The position numbers and the translations under genes were made by a program. Shown piece by piece: positions 10,228-20,272 of a stretch of DNA of 55,766 bases. The first letter of the stretch is position 1; each line of letters opens with the position of its first letter. This DNA is from a bacterium HR30 (GTDB taxonomy: Bacteria; Desulfobacterota; Binatia; HRBIN30). The stretch is taken from positions 1 to 55,766 of the forward strand of contig BEIG01000005.1 of assembly GCA_002898795.1 (NCBI GenBank). Reading direction: 5' to 3'. The notes below the pieces were generated by a model. That model made no database searches. It was not told the origin of the DNA and worked only from the letters and a program-made list of their open reading frames with translations.

Positions 10228-11243
10228 ACCAAACCCCCGCGCACTCTCAAGTCGGGCACAATTTGGACCGACGTCGTGTTTTGTAAAATGGGAACCTCTA
10301 CGGCTACGTCAGCACTGAGATTGGTCCTCCAAGTCCAGTGCGTCGCTGGGCCAACGTACACGAAGGTTGCTCCGGTGTCTCCCACGCGCTCACCCCGGAG
10401 GGTGTCCGTTCCTTTGGTGTGGAGAGTAAAAAGGGATTGCAGGCCCAGGGTGGACCTGTGGGCGGTCCACAAGAACAAACCAGGTCCCCCGGAGAAGATG
10501 GTCTCGTCTGCAAACGTGTAGTCGTAGGAACCTTCCGTGCGCAGGAAATACTGAAGGAGCAAGGTGCCGTAAAGGCGGCGGTACGTACCGAGCCACTGGC
10601 CACCGAAGATAAGGTCCGTCGACCCAGAGCCGAGCACGACGTCGTGCCCGTGAATGCCACTTTGCGCCGTTTCCAGCCCATGCCGGGGCCAGAAAGGGGC
10701 AGCACGAAAAATGGGCGGGACCTCGGGATGCGAGGGTTCCTCGTGATCAGCAAGTTCCTCCCGAAGCCGACGGGGGCTCCCTGTGGGGAACTCGATGCCA
10801 AGGGAAACGGAAAGCCTTTGTATGCTGGCCTCCCACGTGCTGTGCAGCAAAGTGGCAAACACGTGCAAAGAGACATCGCCGAGGCCACTTTCCTGGTCGC
10901 GCTCGCGCCCAGCGGGGGAGAGCCGGCGGAAATTTCGATGGATCACTGGGACGTTGAGCTGCAAAAGGATTTGAGGGCTCCAGGCGTAGCCGAAAAGGAG
11001 CTGCGTGATCGAGCTCTCTAGCCGTTCGCCCGCCGGGTTGGCGATCTTGCGTCCGTCTTGTTGCAGCGTTGCGAAGCGTGTGAACTGCTCTGCCACACCG
11101 AGCCGCAACCCGACGCGGCTTTCCTGCAGTTCGGTGGCGGTATAGATCGCACAGATGTCGCAGCCGCGGGCGGAGGGGGGAGCGGCAGCAACCACGAGCG
11201 GAACTAACGCGGCAGCGAGGCGTATCCATCGAACCGTTCTCAT
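10215..11243 (-). CDS. Outer-membrane protein with N-terminal CDIC motif
   Basis: This 342-aa protein of unknown function starts at the ATG at 11243 (AGGAGC upstream) with a signal peptide (LAAALVPLVVAAAPPSARG). CDICAIYTATEL follows immediately, and the rest is strand-rich, ending in VWRF, a barrel-type terminal Phe. A C-x2-C pair at the mature N-terminus, together with an overlapping TlpA gene, suggests the thioredoxin acts on this pair or that it binds metal or heme. It is divergent from regB, so the 119-bp gap at 11244-11362 probably holds promoters for both. Confidence 0.65.
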   Translation of the reverse strand: MRTVRWIRLAAALVPLVVAAAPPSARGCDICAIYTATELQESRVGLRLGVAEQFTRFATLQQDGRKIANPAGERLESSITQLLFGYAWSPQILLQLNVPVIHRNFRRLSPAGRERDQESGLGDVSLHVFATLLHSTWEASIQRLSVSLGIEFPTGSPRRLREELADHEEPSHPEVPPIFRAAPFWPRHGLETAQSGIHGHDVVLGSGSTDLIFGGQWLGTYRRLYGTLLLQYFLRTEGSYDYTFADETIFSGGPGLFLWTAHRSTLGLQSLFTLHTKGTDTLRGERVGDTGATFVYVGPATHWTWRTNLSADVAVEVPILQNTTSVQIVPDLRVRGGLVWRF

Positions 11244-11362
11244 GTAGGTGCTCCTGTGCGGCCGAACCATAGCCAGGGTCCGCCCGCGGTCGATGCGGCG
11301 AATTGTCGCTCCATGGAAAAGGGGCTGTCGGGCAAAGTGTTTCTTGCCATAATTCGGGGTGC

Positions 11363-12694
11363 ATGCAGGGGAACGCAATCGCACACGCTTTGGAGCAGCC
11401 GGAAAACATTCAACTCCTTTGGTTAGTGCGGTTGCGTTGGCTTGCTTTGGCCGGGCAACTTCTTGTGGTTGTTGGTGTAAAGGGTTTGCTGGCAGTGCCG
11501 CTGCCGTGGATCGGCCTTACGGTGGTTTTTGGGGTTGAGGCAGGGAGCAACCTGCTTTGTGCATGGTTTGCCAGACGCCAAACGGTGACCGAAACGTGGC
11601 TGGTGGGAATCCTTGCCTTGGACGTTCTTCTCTTGACCGCACTGCTCCATATGACGGGAGGACCGGTGAATCCCTTTAGCTTTTTGTACCTCGTGCATAT
11701 CGCTTTGGCTGCGGTCACCTTGCGACCAGCGGCTGCTTGGGGAATGGCCGGTTTGGGCTTAGTTGCCTTTGGTCTTCTCTTCGTGCTTCCCCCATGGTTC
11801 CATTTTGCTGCACCGGTTCCGGGCGGGCACTCCGATCATCTCTGGTTGCACGTGCAAGGGATGTATGTCGCGTTTGGGGTTAGCGCCGTGTTCATCGTGT
11901 ACTTCGTGCAGCGAGTGCGGCAATCGCTGGCAGAGAGAGAGCGGGAACTTGCAGCGGCGCGCGATTTGGCCGCCCGGCAATCGAAGTTTGCAGCACTGGC
12001 GACGATGGCCGCAGGTGCTGCGCACGAATTAGGTACGCCATTGTCCACTATTGCGGTGGCTGCCACGGAGTTGGAGAAAACTCTAATCACTGCGCCAAAT
12101 GAGGTTGCCGCGGACATCCGCCTGATTCGCGAACAGGTCCGGCGTTGCCAGAGTATTCTCCAACAAATGGCGGCAGGGGCTGGGCAGGATGTGGGCGAGG
12201 GAATCGAAACTGTGTCCCTGGCGGATTTGGCTTCGCAGCTCGAGCGGGAATTGCCAGGTAGAGACTCGCGCGTGACGGTGGAGGTGCGCGCGGAAGACGG
12301 AAGAAAATCCGTCCGAATCGCTCGGCAAGCCGTCTGCCGGGCTGTGGGCAATTTGGTGCGAAACGCTGTGCAAGCTTCGGCTGCAGGTTCGGCGGTGCAA
12401 GTGGGCCTTGCCCTGGTCAATGGTTCATTGGAGGTGCTGGTTCGGGATCGTGGAACGGGCATGACGCCGGAAGTCTTGGCGCACGCTGGAGAGCCGTTTT
12501 TCACCACGAAGGACCCAGGGGAGGGGATTGGCTTAGGCCTATTTCTGACGCGCACGATCGTGGAACAAATGGGTGGTAGTTTGGAGATCCACTCCACGTT
12601 TGGCGTTGGCACGACTGCGCGCATAACCCTTCCGGTGAGTGATGCGACAAAAAACCGCCTTGCGAACAGCGGTGGAACTGCGAAGGAAGGTTGA
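11363..12694 (+). CDS. regB: RegB/PrrB-type redox sensor histidine kinase
   Basis: This membrane kinase (443 aa from the ATG at 11363) has about six transmembrane helices (residues 17-183). The RegB quinone-site motif GGPVNPF is at 99-105. The H-box GAAHELGTPLSTIA contains phospho-acceptor H221. C262 in REQVRRCQSIL corresponds to the redox-active cysteine of RegB. The ATPase part has DRGTGM and GIGLGLFL. In the known family, quinone and cysteine state control kinase activity and so aerobic/anaerobic energy genes. It is followed 12 bp later by its regulator. A TTG at 11303 would add 20 residues and is less likely. Confidence 0.9.
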   Translation: MQGNAIAHALEQPENIQLLWLVRLRWLALAGQLLVVVGVKGLLAVPLPWIGLTVVFGVEAGSNLLCAWFARRQTVTETWLVGILALDVLLLTALLHMTGGPVNPFSFLYLVHIALAAVTLRPAAAWGMAGLGLVAFGLLFVLPPWFHFAAPVPGGHSDHLWLHVQGMYVAFGVSAVFIVYFVQRVRQSLAERERELAAARDLAARQSKFAALATMAAGAAHELGTPLSTIAVAATELEKTLITAPNEVAADIRLIREQVRRCQSILQQMAAGAGQDVGEGIETVSLADLASQLERELPGRDSRVTVEVRAEDGRKSVRIARQAVCRAVGNLVRNAVQASAAGSAVQVGLALVNGSLEVLVRDRGTGMTPEVLAHAGEPFFTTKDPGEGIGLGLFLTRTIVEQMGGSLEIHSTFGVGTTARITLPVSDATKNRLANSGGTAKEG

Positions 12695-12706
12695 CGCAGA
12701 GAAAGG

Positions 12707-13276
12707 GTGAGAGCGACCGTGAATGCGCTGGAATCTCATCATGATCGTACGGTGTTGCTGATCGTGGACGATGACGAGATTTTTCGAGAGCGCTTAGCTC
12801 GGGCCTTTCGACAGCGGGGCTATGAGGTCGTGACTGCTGGAAATTACGAGGAAGCGCTCACGTTGGCGCAAACGGAGTTGCCGGACATGGCCGTGGTGGA
12901 TTTAAAAATGCCCGGCCGCTCTGGCTTGGAGCTTACGCGGGAGCTGCACACGTTGGATCCGACGATGCGGATTCTTGTGCTGACCGGTTACGGTAGCATC
13001 GCCACCGCAATCGAAGCCATGCGGCTCGGTGCAGCGTATTACGTCAGTAAACCAGCGGATGCCGATGATATTCTAGCGGCATTCGCCCGCGCGGAGGCGC
13101 CCCCATTGGAACCTGGACCAGAGTACACCGCACCGTCCCTTGCTCGTGCCGAGTGGGAACACATCAACCGGGTGCTCACAGACTGCGGAGGCAATGTTTC
13201 CGAGGCCGCACGTCGGCTTGGGATCCATCGTCGCTCGTTACAGCGAAAGCTCCGGAAGTACCCACCGCGGCAGTGA
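12707..13276 (+). CDS. regA: RegA/PrrA/ActR-type response regulator
   Basis: This partner of RegB has 189 aa. The receiver domain at residues 15-130 has the acidic triplet VDDDE, phospho-acceptor D65 in MAVVDLKMPG and the KP motif in YYVSKPAD. A Fis-type helix-turn-helix at about 145-185 (GGNVSEAARRLGIHRRSLQR) is close to the highly conserved RegA DNA-binding helix. Start choice is uncertain: the GTG at 12707 is used here, and a GTG at 12719 has equal support. It ends 30 bp from the convergent diiron gene. Its targets probably include electron-transport genes; the divergent outer-membrane/TlpA pair is a candidate. Confidence 0.9.
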   Translation: MRATVNALESHHDRTVLLIVDDDEIFRERLARAFRQRGYEVVTAGNYEEALTLAQTELPDMAVVDLKMPGRSGLELTRELHTLDPTMRILVLTGYGSIATAIEAMRLGAAYYVSKPADADDILAAFARAEAPPLEPGPEYTAPSLARAEWEHINRVLTDCGGNVSEAARRLGIHRRSLQRKLRKYPPRQ

Positions 13277-13306
13277 AGGAGCGCATCCCCGGCTCCCGGC
13301 AGCAAC

Positions 13307-14284
13307 TCAGGGAAGCGCCTGTTCCAGTAATCCGGTTTGCTTCCAAAGCCAGAGGGTCGTTGGGCTAAGTAGTTCCAATTGCTCGCAAAGTTCTCGAATT
13401 TTCCGCACCGAAGCGGCAAGCCTCCGCCTCTGTTGCTCGCTGTTGTGGTACGCTTCGCGAATGGTTTCCCTGGGGATTTGGTACAACGCAACCAACTCCC
13501 GCGAAGGTTGCAACATCAGCCGTGCCATCTGACTCAAAAGCAGCGGGAGCCGGAGGGCTAGGAGCCTGCGCCGATTGCGTGGGAGCCGCGGCACATTGCG
13601 CCGTAAAAACTCGCGCGCAAAGCAGACGTGGCGCGCTTCTTCGGTCACGTGGATCTGCATGATCCGACGCAACAAAGGATGAACAGGGTACGAACCTTGG
13701 AGCAACCCCCGCTGCACGTAGTCGATGGGCTCCTCTCCGCCGAGGACAAAAAAGAAAAACAATTCGGGGAACCGGTAGGAAAGACGCACCACATGACGCG
13801 ATCCGATCAGTAGGAGCGCCGGCATACCGCGAACTGTCAGCCCCGTGCGCCGGATGAATTCGTGGAACATGAGCGAGTGCTGAGACTCCTCGATCACCTC
13901 GTGATACACGTAGCGAAATTCCGGTGCTTCTAAGGGAAGCCTCAGAGCAAATTCCAGCAGCCCTCGCTCGAGAACGTTCTCGAACTCGATGCCGATTTTC
14001 ATCAGCGTGGCATAATGATGGAGGCCAATTCGGGCCTGGATCTCCTTCGGTTGCGTACGGTACCAGGTGGTGCTGGCAAGGGGTTCAAGCGGAGTCAGCA
14101 CCCAGCGAGGGTCACATGGGTCGACCTGGTAGTCTGGATTCTCCCAAGGGATGTCACGAAAGGCATCGTAATGTTTGGTAACGGACTGCTCCGACAACTG
14201 CTCGAGCCGCCTCTGGTACGGTATGCCCGGGGCACGGTCACTCGAGCTCGTCTCATTCCCTCGCACAGTCTGGCCGTGGAACAT
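13307..14284 (-). CDS. AurF-like diiron oxygenase
   Basis: This 325-aa helical protein carries the ligand set of AurF-type (p-aminobenzoate N-oxygenase) diiron enzymes: Glu102/106 in EFENVLERG, the ExxH of IEESQH (E133, H136), E184 in GGEEPIDY, and H212/E216/H219 in HVTEEARH. The family oxidises amines or carbons with O2; the substrate here is unknown. The ATG at 14284 has GAGAG upstream. It lies 130 bp downstream of the OprB-like porin on the same strand, at the end of the branched acyl-CoA gene set, so a catabolic hydroxylase is possible. Confidence 0.8.
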   Translation of the reverse strand: MFHGQTVRGNETSSSDRAPGIPYQRRLEQLSEQSVTKHYDAFRDIPWENPDYQVDPCDPRWVLTPLEPLASTTWYRTQPKEIQARIGLHHYATLMKIGIEFENVLERGLLEFALRLPLEAPEFRYVYHEVIEESQHSLMFHEFIRRTGLTVRGMPALLLIGSRHVVRLSYRFPELFFFFVLGGEEPIDYVQRGLLQGSYPVHPLLRRIMQIHVTEEARHVCFAREFLRRNVPRLPRNRRRLLALRLPLLLSQMARLMLQPSRELVALYQIPRETIREAYHNSEQQRRRLAASVRKIRELCEQLELLSPTTLWLWKQTGLLEQALP

Positions 14285-14414
14285 CTTCGTCTCTCAAGTC
14301 GGAAGCGACGATCAACGCAACGCGTCATACAGGAGGCGCCACAAACCGTCAAGCATGCCGGTAAGTTTTACGGGACCATTCCCGTTTCAGGGTGGGGTGA
14401 GACGGTGGAGTCCT

Positions 14415-15845
14415 CTAGAGGGTCGCGTGAACCCGAGTGGACCACACTTGTACCGGTCCCCGCGCGGAGTTGTACCCTGGGTTCCAGAAGTACTGGAAGT
14501 CCAAGGTGAGTTCCATCATGGGGAGAAGGGGCACTGCGTAAAACACCTCGATGACCGTCTCCGGTGCGTAGTCCAGTCTCCCATCGCCAAGAAAAAAACC
14601 TAGTCCCCCTTGCTCCAGGTATCGACGGTGGCCCGAGGAGAGCCAATGCCGCGCGATGGCAACACCGACGCGGTCTACATTGCGCGTCCACCAACGGCCC
14701 GATGCCACGATCCCTCCGGCCATGCTCCGATCGGCCTCGGTGAAGGCGTAGGTTTCGGTTTTGCCGTCAGCCCAAAAGGCTCGGAAAAAACTACCCATGC
14801 TGCCCGGCCAGTCCTGTTCTACCGCAATCCCAATGCCGAACTTTTCTTGCGCGCGGTAGCGAACCGCGTCGAGCGAAGGGGTGCCACCGGTTACCGATGC
14901 GCGGCTCAACGCATCCTGGTAGCGGGCCATTCGAGCCCGATTCCGCATCCCGAGCAAACGAACGGTGCCAGCAAGCTTGGCCGCAAGATAGCGCCGTTCG
15001 ATTTCGATTTGATCGCCAAAGTGCCTGAGGATCTGGGCGTCGAGGGGAAGCTGATTGGGCCTCTCTGGCTGAGCGAAGCGTCCAAAACGCAGGGCCCATG
15101 CATCCCAGTAAAGTTCCGCCACCCCACCCCACGAGTAGCCTCTAGCGTCGGCAGCGTAGTCATACGCTGCGTAAGTCATGAAGGCCCAGTTGAGAAAGTT
15201 CGTACGCGGGTCGTGGGCAAAGCGGTTGTTGTCGAAAAGGTCGAGGACGGCCAAGTTGCCCACCGTAAGTACCACCCGACGCGCGGCCGTCCTCAACGCA
15301 AGTGGATTTTCGCCTTCCTCTTCCCGCTCAGTGGCTTCGGAGAGGAGCCAGAGCTGTTGGAGGAAAAGTCGGGCGCGGTACGCGGTCAGACTTGGCCCAG
15401 CCGTTCGAGAGATTTCTCCGTTCGTGAAGCCGCCCAAACCCGTAAGCCGCGATAAGGGTACCCCCTGCGCGCCCTCCAGATTGCAATACAAACCGGCCCC
15501 CGGCCATGGGCGCAGGCCAAACAGGAGAGTCGTCGTCCAGGAGTAACTTTTCTCGAAACGTGGGGACAAACTATTCGTGCCGGAATACCGAGCGTGAAAT
15601 CCGGGTTTGGCTTGGAATACGTACGTCGACTGAACATGAAACTGAAAGCTTTGCTCCTCGGTCTCGGCAACACACGACAACGCTGCCCCCAAGCAGAAAA
15701 GCAGCGGGAGCACTGTGGAGGCACAAAGCCGCAGCTTCTCGAGTGGCGTCCCAAGCCGCGTCGCTGCCCTTTTAGGGCAAGAACTTGGCGGGGAAAACCG
15801 CCTTTGCGTCGATCTTTGGGGGCGGCCCCTAGCAGAGGCTGACAC
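14415..15845 (-). CDS. OprB-like porin
   Basis: This is probably an outer-membrane pore for sugars or other small solutes. A signal peptide (LCASTVLPLLFCLGAALS) is followed by FQFHVQSTYVFQAKPGF and the OprB-family core with VLTVGNLAVLDLFDNN, LNWAFMTYAAYDYAAD and RYQDALSRA. The start is unclear: the nearest usable codon upstream of the charged n-region is GTG at 15845 (476 aa), without a good ribosome binding site. A GTG at 15713 would cut into the signal peptide. The gene follows the enoyl-CoA hydratase by 35 bp, an unusual partner for a carbohydrate porin. Confidence 0.75.
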   Translation of the reverse strand: MSASARGRPQRSTQRRFSPPSSCPKRAATRLGTPLEKLRLCASTVLPLLFCLGAALSCVAETEEQSFQFHVQSTYVFQAKPGFHARYSGTNSLSPRFEKSYSWTTTLLFGLRPWPGAGLYCNLEGAQGVPLSRLTGLGGFTNGEISRTAGPSLTAYRARLFLQQLWLLSEATEREEEGENPLALRTAARRVVLTVGNLAVLDLFDNNRFAHDPRTNFLNWAFMTYAAYDYAADARGYSWGGVAELYWDAWALRFGRFAQPERPNQLPLDAQILRHFGDQIEIERRYLAAKLAGTVRLLGMRNRARMARYQDALSRASVTGGTPSLDAVRYRAQEKFGIGIAVEQDWPGSMGSFFRAFWADGKTETYAFTEADRSMAGGIVASGRWWTRNVDRVGVAIARHWLSSGHRRYLEQGGLGFFLGDGRLDYAPETVIEVFYAVPLLPMMELTLDFQYFWNPGYNSARGPVQVWSTRVHATL

Positions 15846-15880
15846 GCGATCTTGGCGGAACCGCGCCCGACGAGGAAAAC

Positions 15881-16636
15881 TCAAAGGGCCCAGCTCGGTT
15901 TGCGCTTCTCCTGGAAGGCACGCATGCCCTCCAACGCTTCCGCCGACGAGAAGAGTTCGCCAATCAGGTGGCTTGTGTAGCGGAAAGCCTCGTCCATGCT
16001 CATAGAGGGAACGCGGCGCACGAGTTCCTTGGCGTGTCGCAACGCTTGCGGTCCTGCCAAGCGGAGCTCTGCAAGAACGTTGGCGATGGCCGTGTCGAGT
16101 TCCGCGCGCGGGCAGACACGGTGAAGCAGCCCAATTTCGCGTGCACGTTCTGCGGAGAAGCGTTCCGCCGTCAAAAAGAGCCACATGGCGTTTTGGATCC
16201 CGATCTTGGGGATCACGACGACGGAAATCATGGCGGGAACGACCCCCACGCGGACTTCGCTAAAGGCAAACTGCGCCTCTGCAGCACCGATCGTCAAGTC
16301 GCAAGCTGCAATCAGGCCCAAGCCTCCGCCAAACGCGGATCCCGACACACAGCCAAGAATGGGCTTGGGGCAGTTCCACATCGTGCGCAACAACACGGCA
16401 AACGGCTGTTCCCCCGGCTGAGCAGGAACGCCCCCGCTCTTGAGATCCGCGCCAGCACAAAAGGTGTCCCCAACGCCCCGTAGCACGATGACCCGCGCCG
16501 CTGCATCTTCCTGAGCCTGCCGAAAACGGGCCAGTAGCTCCTGCACCATTTCGTCGTTCAGTGCATTCCGGCGCTCCGGGCGGTCGAGGGTAATTTCCGC
16601 TACTCCGTTGCTGACCTGATACCTGACACCGCTCAT
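15881..16636 (-). CDS. Enoyl-CoA hydratase (methylglutaconyl-CoA hydratase-like)
   Basis: This crotonase-fold protein has 251 aa. The oxyanion-hole blocks FCAGADLKSGG and GSAFGGGLGLIAACD are present. One catalytic Glu is in the FSEVRVGVVP segment. The second crotonase Glu position appears to be Trp (MWLFLTAERFSA), a pattern I associate with LiuC-type hydratases. The ATG at 16636 has GGAGG upstream. It directly follows the biotin carboxylase gene, so hydration of 3-methylglutaconyl-CoA (leucine degradation) or its isohexenyl analogue (Atu pathway) is the likely reaction. Confidence 0.82.
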   Translation of the reverse strand: MSGVRYQVSNGVAEITLDRPERRNALNDEMVQELLARFRQAQEDAAARVIVLRGVGDTFCAGADLKSGGVPAQPGEQPFAVLLRTMWNCPKPILGCVSGSAFGGGLGLIAACDLTIGAAEAQFAFSEVRVGVVPAMISVVVIPKIGIQNAMWLFLTAERFSAERAREIGLLHRVCPRAELDTAIANVLAELRLAGPQALRHAKELVRRVPSMSMDEAFRYTSHLIGELFSSAEALEGMRAFQEKRKPSWAL

Positions 16637-16654
16637 CTTCTCGCCCTCCGGGGT

Positions 16655-18652
16655 TTATTTCGTGGCGACAACCTCGGCCTCTGCTGGTTCGACCACGACC
16701 AAGACCGTACCGGCTTCCACTTGTTGGCCGGGTTCGACGAGGACTTCCCGAACACACCCGGCGTGAGGGGCGACGACTTCATGCTCCATTTTCATAGCTT
16801 CGAGAATCACCAAGACCTCTCCGCGGTCCACACTTTGGCCGGGCTCCACGCGCACAGAGACGATTCGTCCGGGCATCGGAGCCGTGCAGCCGCCACGTAC
16901 GGCTTCGAACTCCGGGGTTGGAAAGCGTGGCAATTCCTCCAAGGCCGAGTGGCCCAACACGCTGTCTACGTAGCGTGTCGCTCCAGCAGCTTGGAGCACA
17001 TAGCGACGCCGGATGCCGTCGATCTCCAGCGCAATTCCGCCTTCATCTGCGGACAAAATTCGTCCGTGGTGGGACTCTCCGTTCACGGACGCTTCGAACT
17101 GACCTCCCTTGAGCACCCGGTACTCCACCCGGCACACGTGGTCTTCGCATCGGTACTCCACCCATTGGCGTTGGCTTGGGTTGTTCCGCCAGCCTGAGGG
17201 AATGGAAGCAAGCACACGGGCCTCGTGACGGCGTCTTGCTTGATCCCACAGTGCTGCTGCCAGTGCGTGGATCGTGGCTATGGGCGTGTGGTCTGGCGGC
17301 AGCAAAAGCTCCGGATGATGGGAGAGAAAGTGCGTATCGAAATCTCCGGTCTGAAACTGTTCGTGCTGCAAAACCCGGAGGAGAAATTCCCGGTTGCAGG
17401 CAACACCGTGAACCCGCAGCTCTTCGAGCGCCCGAGTCAGGCGCCGGATCGCTTCGGCACGAGTGGAACCTCGGGCGATGATTTTTGCGAGCATCGGGTC
17501 GTAGTAGATGGTGACAGCCGAACCAGTTTCGATGCCGCTTTCGTATCGAACTCCAGGTATGGCTGGCGGTTCCCAGCAGGTAATGGTGCCAGTGGAAGGC
17601 AGAAAATCGTGCCACGGGTCTTCCGCGTACAGTCGAGCCTCGATTGCGTGACCTCGTAGTACCAGATCCTCTTGGGCAAACGGCAACGGCGCCCCTTGCG
17701 CGATTTCCAGTTGCAAGCGTACGAGATCGAGCCCTGTCACTTCTTCGGTAACCGGATGCTCCACCTGCAAGCGAGTGTTCATCTCGAGGAAGTAAAATGC
17801 TCCCCGAGGGTCGACAACGAACTCCACGGTGCCCGCATTGACGTAACCGATGGCCTTCGCCAGGGCGACTGCAGCGGCCCCCATGCGCTCGCGTAGAAGG
17901 TCGTCGACAAACGGTGACGGCGCTTCCTCGAAGATCTTTTGATAACGGCGTTGGATCGAGCACTCGCGCTCGAACACGTGCACCACGTTGCCGTGCTCAT
18001 CGGCCAACACCTGAATTTCGATATGACGCGGCTTTTCGATGTACCGTTCTACAAGCAACGTGGGATCGCCGAAGGCACTTTGCGCTTCCCGTGCCGCCGC
18101 CGCTAACGCAGCGCTTAGCTCTTCCGGCCGCTCCACGCGGCGCATCCCCTTTCCTCCGCCGCCGGCTGAAGCCTTCACCAGAACCGGAAAACCGATCTCT
18201 CGCGCTTTCTGGAGGATCGCTTCTTCGCTCAAACCTGCGGTGGGGAATCCGGGAATTACCGGGACCCCGACTTGGACGGCAATCTGCTTTGCTTCGATCT
18301 TCGTGCCCATGGCACGGATCGCGGCGGGGGGAGGGCCGACGAAGACGATGCCAGCCTCGCGACAAGCTTGGGCGAAATCGGCGTTTTCGGCGAGAAAACC
18401 GTAACCCGGGTGGATCGCGTCAGCACCCGTGCGGTGCGCTGCTGCAATGATGCTTTCGATGGCTAAAAAGCCTTGGCCGGTGACCGGTGCCCCTAAGGCT
18501 ACAGCTTCGTCCGCTTCCCGCACGAAGGGCGCTTCTCGATCCGGGTCTGCATACAGGGCAACGGTCTTCAATCCAAGCTGGCGACAGGCACGAAAGATCC
18601 GCCGTGCGATTTCTCCCCGATTGGCAACGAGAACCTTGTGAAAACGGGCCAC
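16655..18652 (-). CDS. Biotin-dependent acyl-CoA carboxylase alpha subunit (methylcrotonyl-CoA carboxylase-like)
   Basis: This 665-aa protein combines biotin carboxylase and biotin carrier. The N-terminal VLVANRGEIARRI, the ATP-grasp loop KASAGGGGKGMR and EMNTRLQVEHPVTE mark the carboxylase. EAMKMEHEV near the C-terminus carries the biotinyl lysine K621. I chose the GTG at 18652 because GGAGG lies 6 nt upstream; a GTG at 18670 would overlap the carboxyltransferase stop. Length and order match MCC, PCC or geranyl-CoA carboxylase alpha chains. The neighbouring hydratase and dehydrogenase favour MCC or GCC. Confidence 0.93.
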   Translation of the reverse strand: MARFHKVLVANRGEIARRIFRACRQLGLKTVALYADPDREAPFVREADEAVALGAPVTGQGFLAIESIIAAAHRTGADAIHPGYGFLAENADFAQACREAGIVFVGPPPAAIRAMGTKIEAKQIAVQVGVPVIPGFPTAGLSEEAILQKAREIGFPVLVKASAGGGGKGMRRVERPEELSAALAAAAREAQSAFGDPTLLVERYIEKPRHIEIQVLADEHGNVVHVFERECSIQRRYQKIFEEAPSPFVDDLLRERMGAAAVALAKAIGYVNAGTVEFVVDPRGAFYFLEMNTRLQVEHPVTEEVTGLDLVRLQLEIAQGAPLPFAQEDLVLRGHAIEARLYAEDPWHDFLPSTGTITCWEPPAIPGVRYESGIETGSAVTIYYDPMLAKIIARGSTRAEAIRRLTRALEELRVHGVACNREFLLRVLQHEQFQTGDFDTHFLSHHPELLLPPDHTPIATIHALAAALWDQARRRHEARVLASIPSGWRNNPSQRQWVEYRCEDHVCRVEYRVLKGGQFEASVNGESHHGRILSADEGGIALEIDGIRRRYVLQAAGATRYVDSVLGHSALEELPRFPTPEFEAVRGGCTAPMPGRIVSVRVEPGQSVDRGEVLVILEAMKMEHEVVAPHAGCVREVLVEPGQQVEAGTVLVVVEPAEAEVVATK

Positions 18653-18666
18653 CCGCAACCTCCCTC

Positions 18667-20262
18667 TCACATACGGAAGACTCCGAACGAGTCGGTACCT
18701 TTGACCACGTTGTTAAATGCTGCGCTGATGACAATGCCCAAGACCGTTCGCGTTTCGCGAGGATCGATAATTCCATCGTCCCAAAGGCGCGCCGTGGCGT
18801 AAAATGCATTCGATTCTTGCTCGATTTGCTGCACGACCATTTGGCGGATCATACGGTCTTGTTCTTCGTCGAACACTTGGCCGGCGCGTTCTGCCGCTTG
18901 ACGCCGGACAATGGACATCACTCCGGCCAGTTGCTCGGGCCCCATAACCGCGATTCTGTGGTTCGGCCAGGTGAACAAAAACCGGGGATCGTAAGCGCGG
19001 CCACACATGCCGTAATTGCCCGCGCCATAAGAGCTTCCGATCATCACCGTGAACATCGGCACCGTGGAGTTGGCAACCGCGTTGATCATCTTGGCGCCGT
19101 CCTTGATGATGCCCCCTTGTTCGTACTGCACTCCCACCATGTAGCCTGTGATGTTCTGGAGGAACAAAATGGGCACGTCGATCTTGTTGCAAAGCTGAAT
19201 GAACTGCGCCGCTTTCTGTGAGGAGTCGGAAAACAAAATTCCATTGTTTGCCACGATTCCGAGGGGGTACCCGTGGAGATGGGCCCAACCGGTGACCAGT
19301 GTGGTTCCGTAGTTCGCCTTGAACTCTTCGAAGTAAGATCCGTCGACAATGCGGGCGATGACTTCGCGCACCTCGAACGGTTTGCGCAAGTCCGCCGACG
19401 GAATACCGAGCAGTTCATCCGGATCGTACCGCGGTTCTTCCACGGGCCGCATGCGGGCCTGCCCGAGCTTACGCCAGTTCAAGTGGCCGACGATTTCCCG
19501 AGCGATCCGAATCGCGTCGAACTCGTTTTCCGCCAAGTAGTCGGAAACACCGGAGACTCGGCTATGCATCTCGGCTCCTCCGAGGCTTTCTTCATCCGCA
19601 TCCTCGTTCGTGGCCATTTTCACCAACGGTGGGCCTCCCAAGAAGACCTTGGCCTGTCCTTTGACCATGACCACGTAATCCGACATGCCGGGCACGTAGG
19701 CACCACCCGCGGTGGAACTGCCGAAGACAAGGCAAATCGTGGGCACGCGTTCGGCTGACCTGCGCGTAATTTCGCGAAATGTTTTTCCTCCGGGCACAAA
19801 GATTTTGGACTGAACCGGTAAGTCGGCACCCGCAGATTCGGTCAAATGAATTAGAGGCAGCCGGTTCTTGGCGGAGATTTCTAGAGCCCGCAAACTTTTT
19901 TCCAGGCCATAGGGGTTGATGGCGCCCCCCTTCACGGTGGGGTCGTTGGCCACGATGACACACTCGACTCCTTTGACCACGCCCAGGCCCGTCACCACTC
20001 CCGCGCCAACCGTGTACTCCGTGCCCCAGGCCGCGAGAGGCGAGAGCTCCAGGAACGGCGCATCGGGGTCGAGAAGGAGCTCGATCCGTTCTCGCGGTAG
20101 CAGCTTGCCTCTTTGGCGGTGTCGCTCGACATACTTTTGTCCGCCGCCCGCTCGTGCCAGAGCCAGTTGCTCTTGCAGGTAACGCACCTGCTCTAGCATG
20201 GCCGCGTAGTTTGCCCGAAAAGTTTCAGACTTCGGATCGACGCGAGTGGGTAAAACTGGCAT
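18667..20262 (-). CDS. Acyl-CoA carboxylase beta subunit (carboxyltransferase, methylcrotonyl/geranyl-CoA type)
   Basis: This 531-aa carboxyltransferase moves the carboxyl group from biotin to the branched acyl-CoA. The N- and C-terminal crotonase-like halves are complete. Diagnostic segments are [15 protein letters not shown] with [16 protein letters not shown], and [13 protein letters not shown] with [11 protein letters not shown]. These are more like MCC/GCC beta than propionyl-CoA carboxylase beta. It starts 10 bp after the dehydrogenase stop and runs directly into the alpha subunit gene. Confidence 0.93.
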   Translation of the reverse strand: MPVLPTRVDPKSETFRANYAAMLEQVRYLQEQLALARAGGGQKYVERHRQRGKLLPRERIELLLDPDAPFLELSPLAAWGTEYTVGAGVVTGLGVVKGVECVIVANDPTVKGGAINPYGLEKSLRALEISAKNRLPLIHLTESAGADLPVQSKIFVPGGKTFREITRRSAERVPTICLVFGSSTAGGAYVPGMSDYVVMVKGQAKVFLGGPPLVKMATNEDADEESLGGAEMHSRVSGVSDYLAENEFDAIRIAREIVGHLNWRKLGQARMRPVEEPRYDPDELLGIPSADLRKPFEVREVIARIVDGSYFEEFKANYGTTLVTGWAHLHGYPLGIVANNGILFSDSSQKAAQFIQLCNKIDVPILFLQNITGYMVGVQYEQGGIIKDGAKMINAVANSTVPMFTVMIGSSYGAGNYGMCGRAYDPRFLFTWPNHRIAVMGPEQLAGVMSIVRRQAAERAGQVFDEEQDRMIRQMVVQQIEQESNAFYATARLWDDGIIDPRETRTVLGIVISAAFNNVVKGTDSFGVFRM

Positions 20263-20272
20263 GGCCCGTGGA

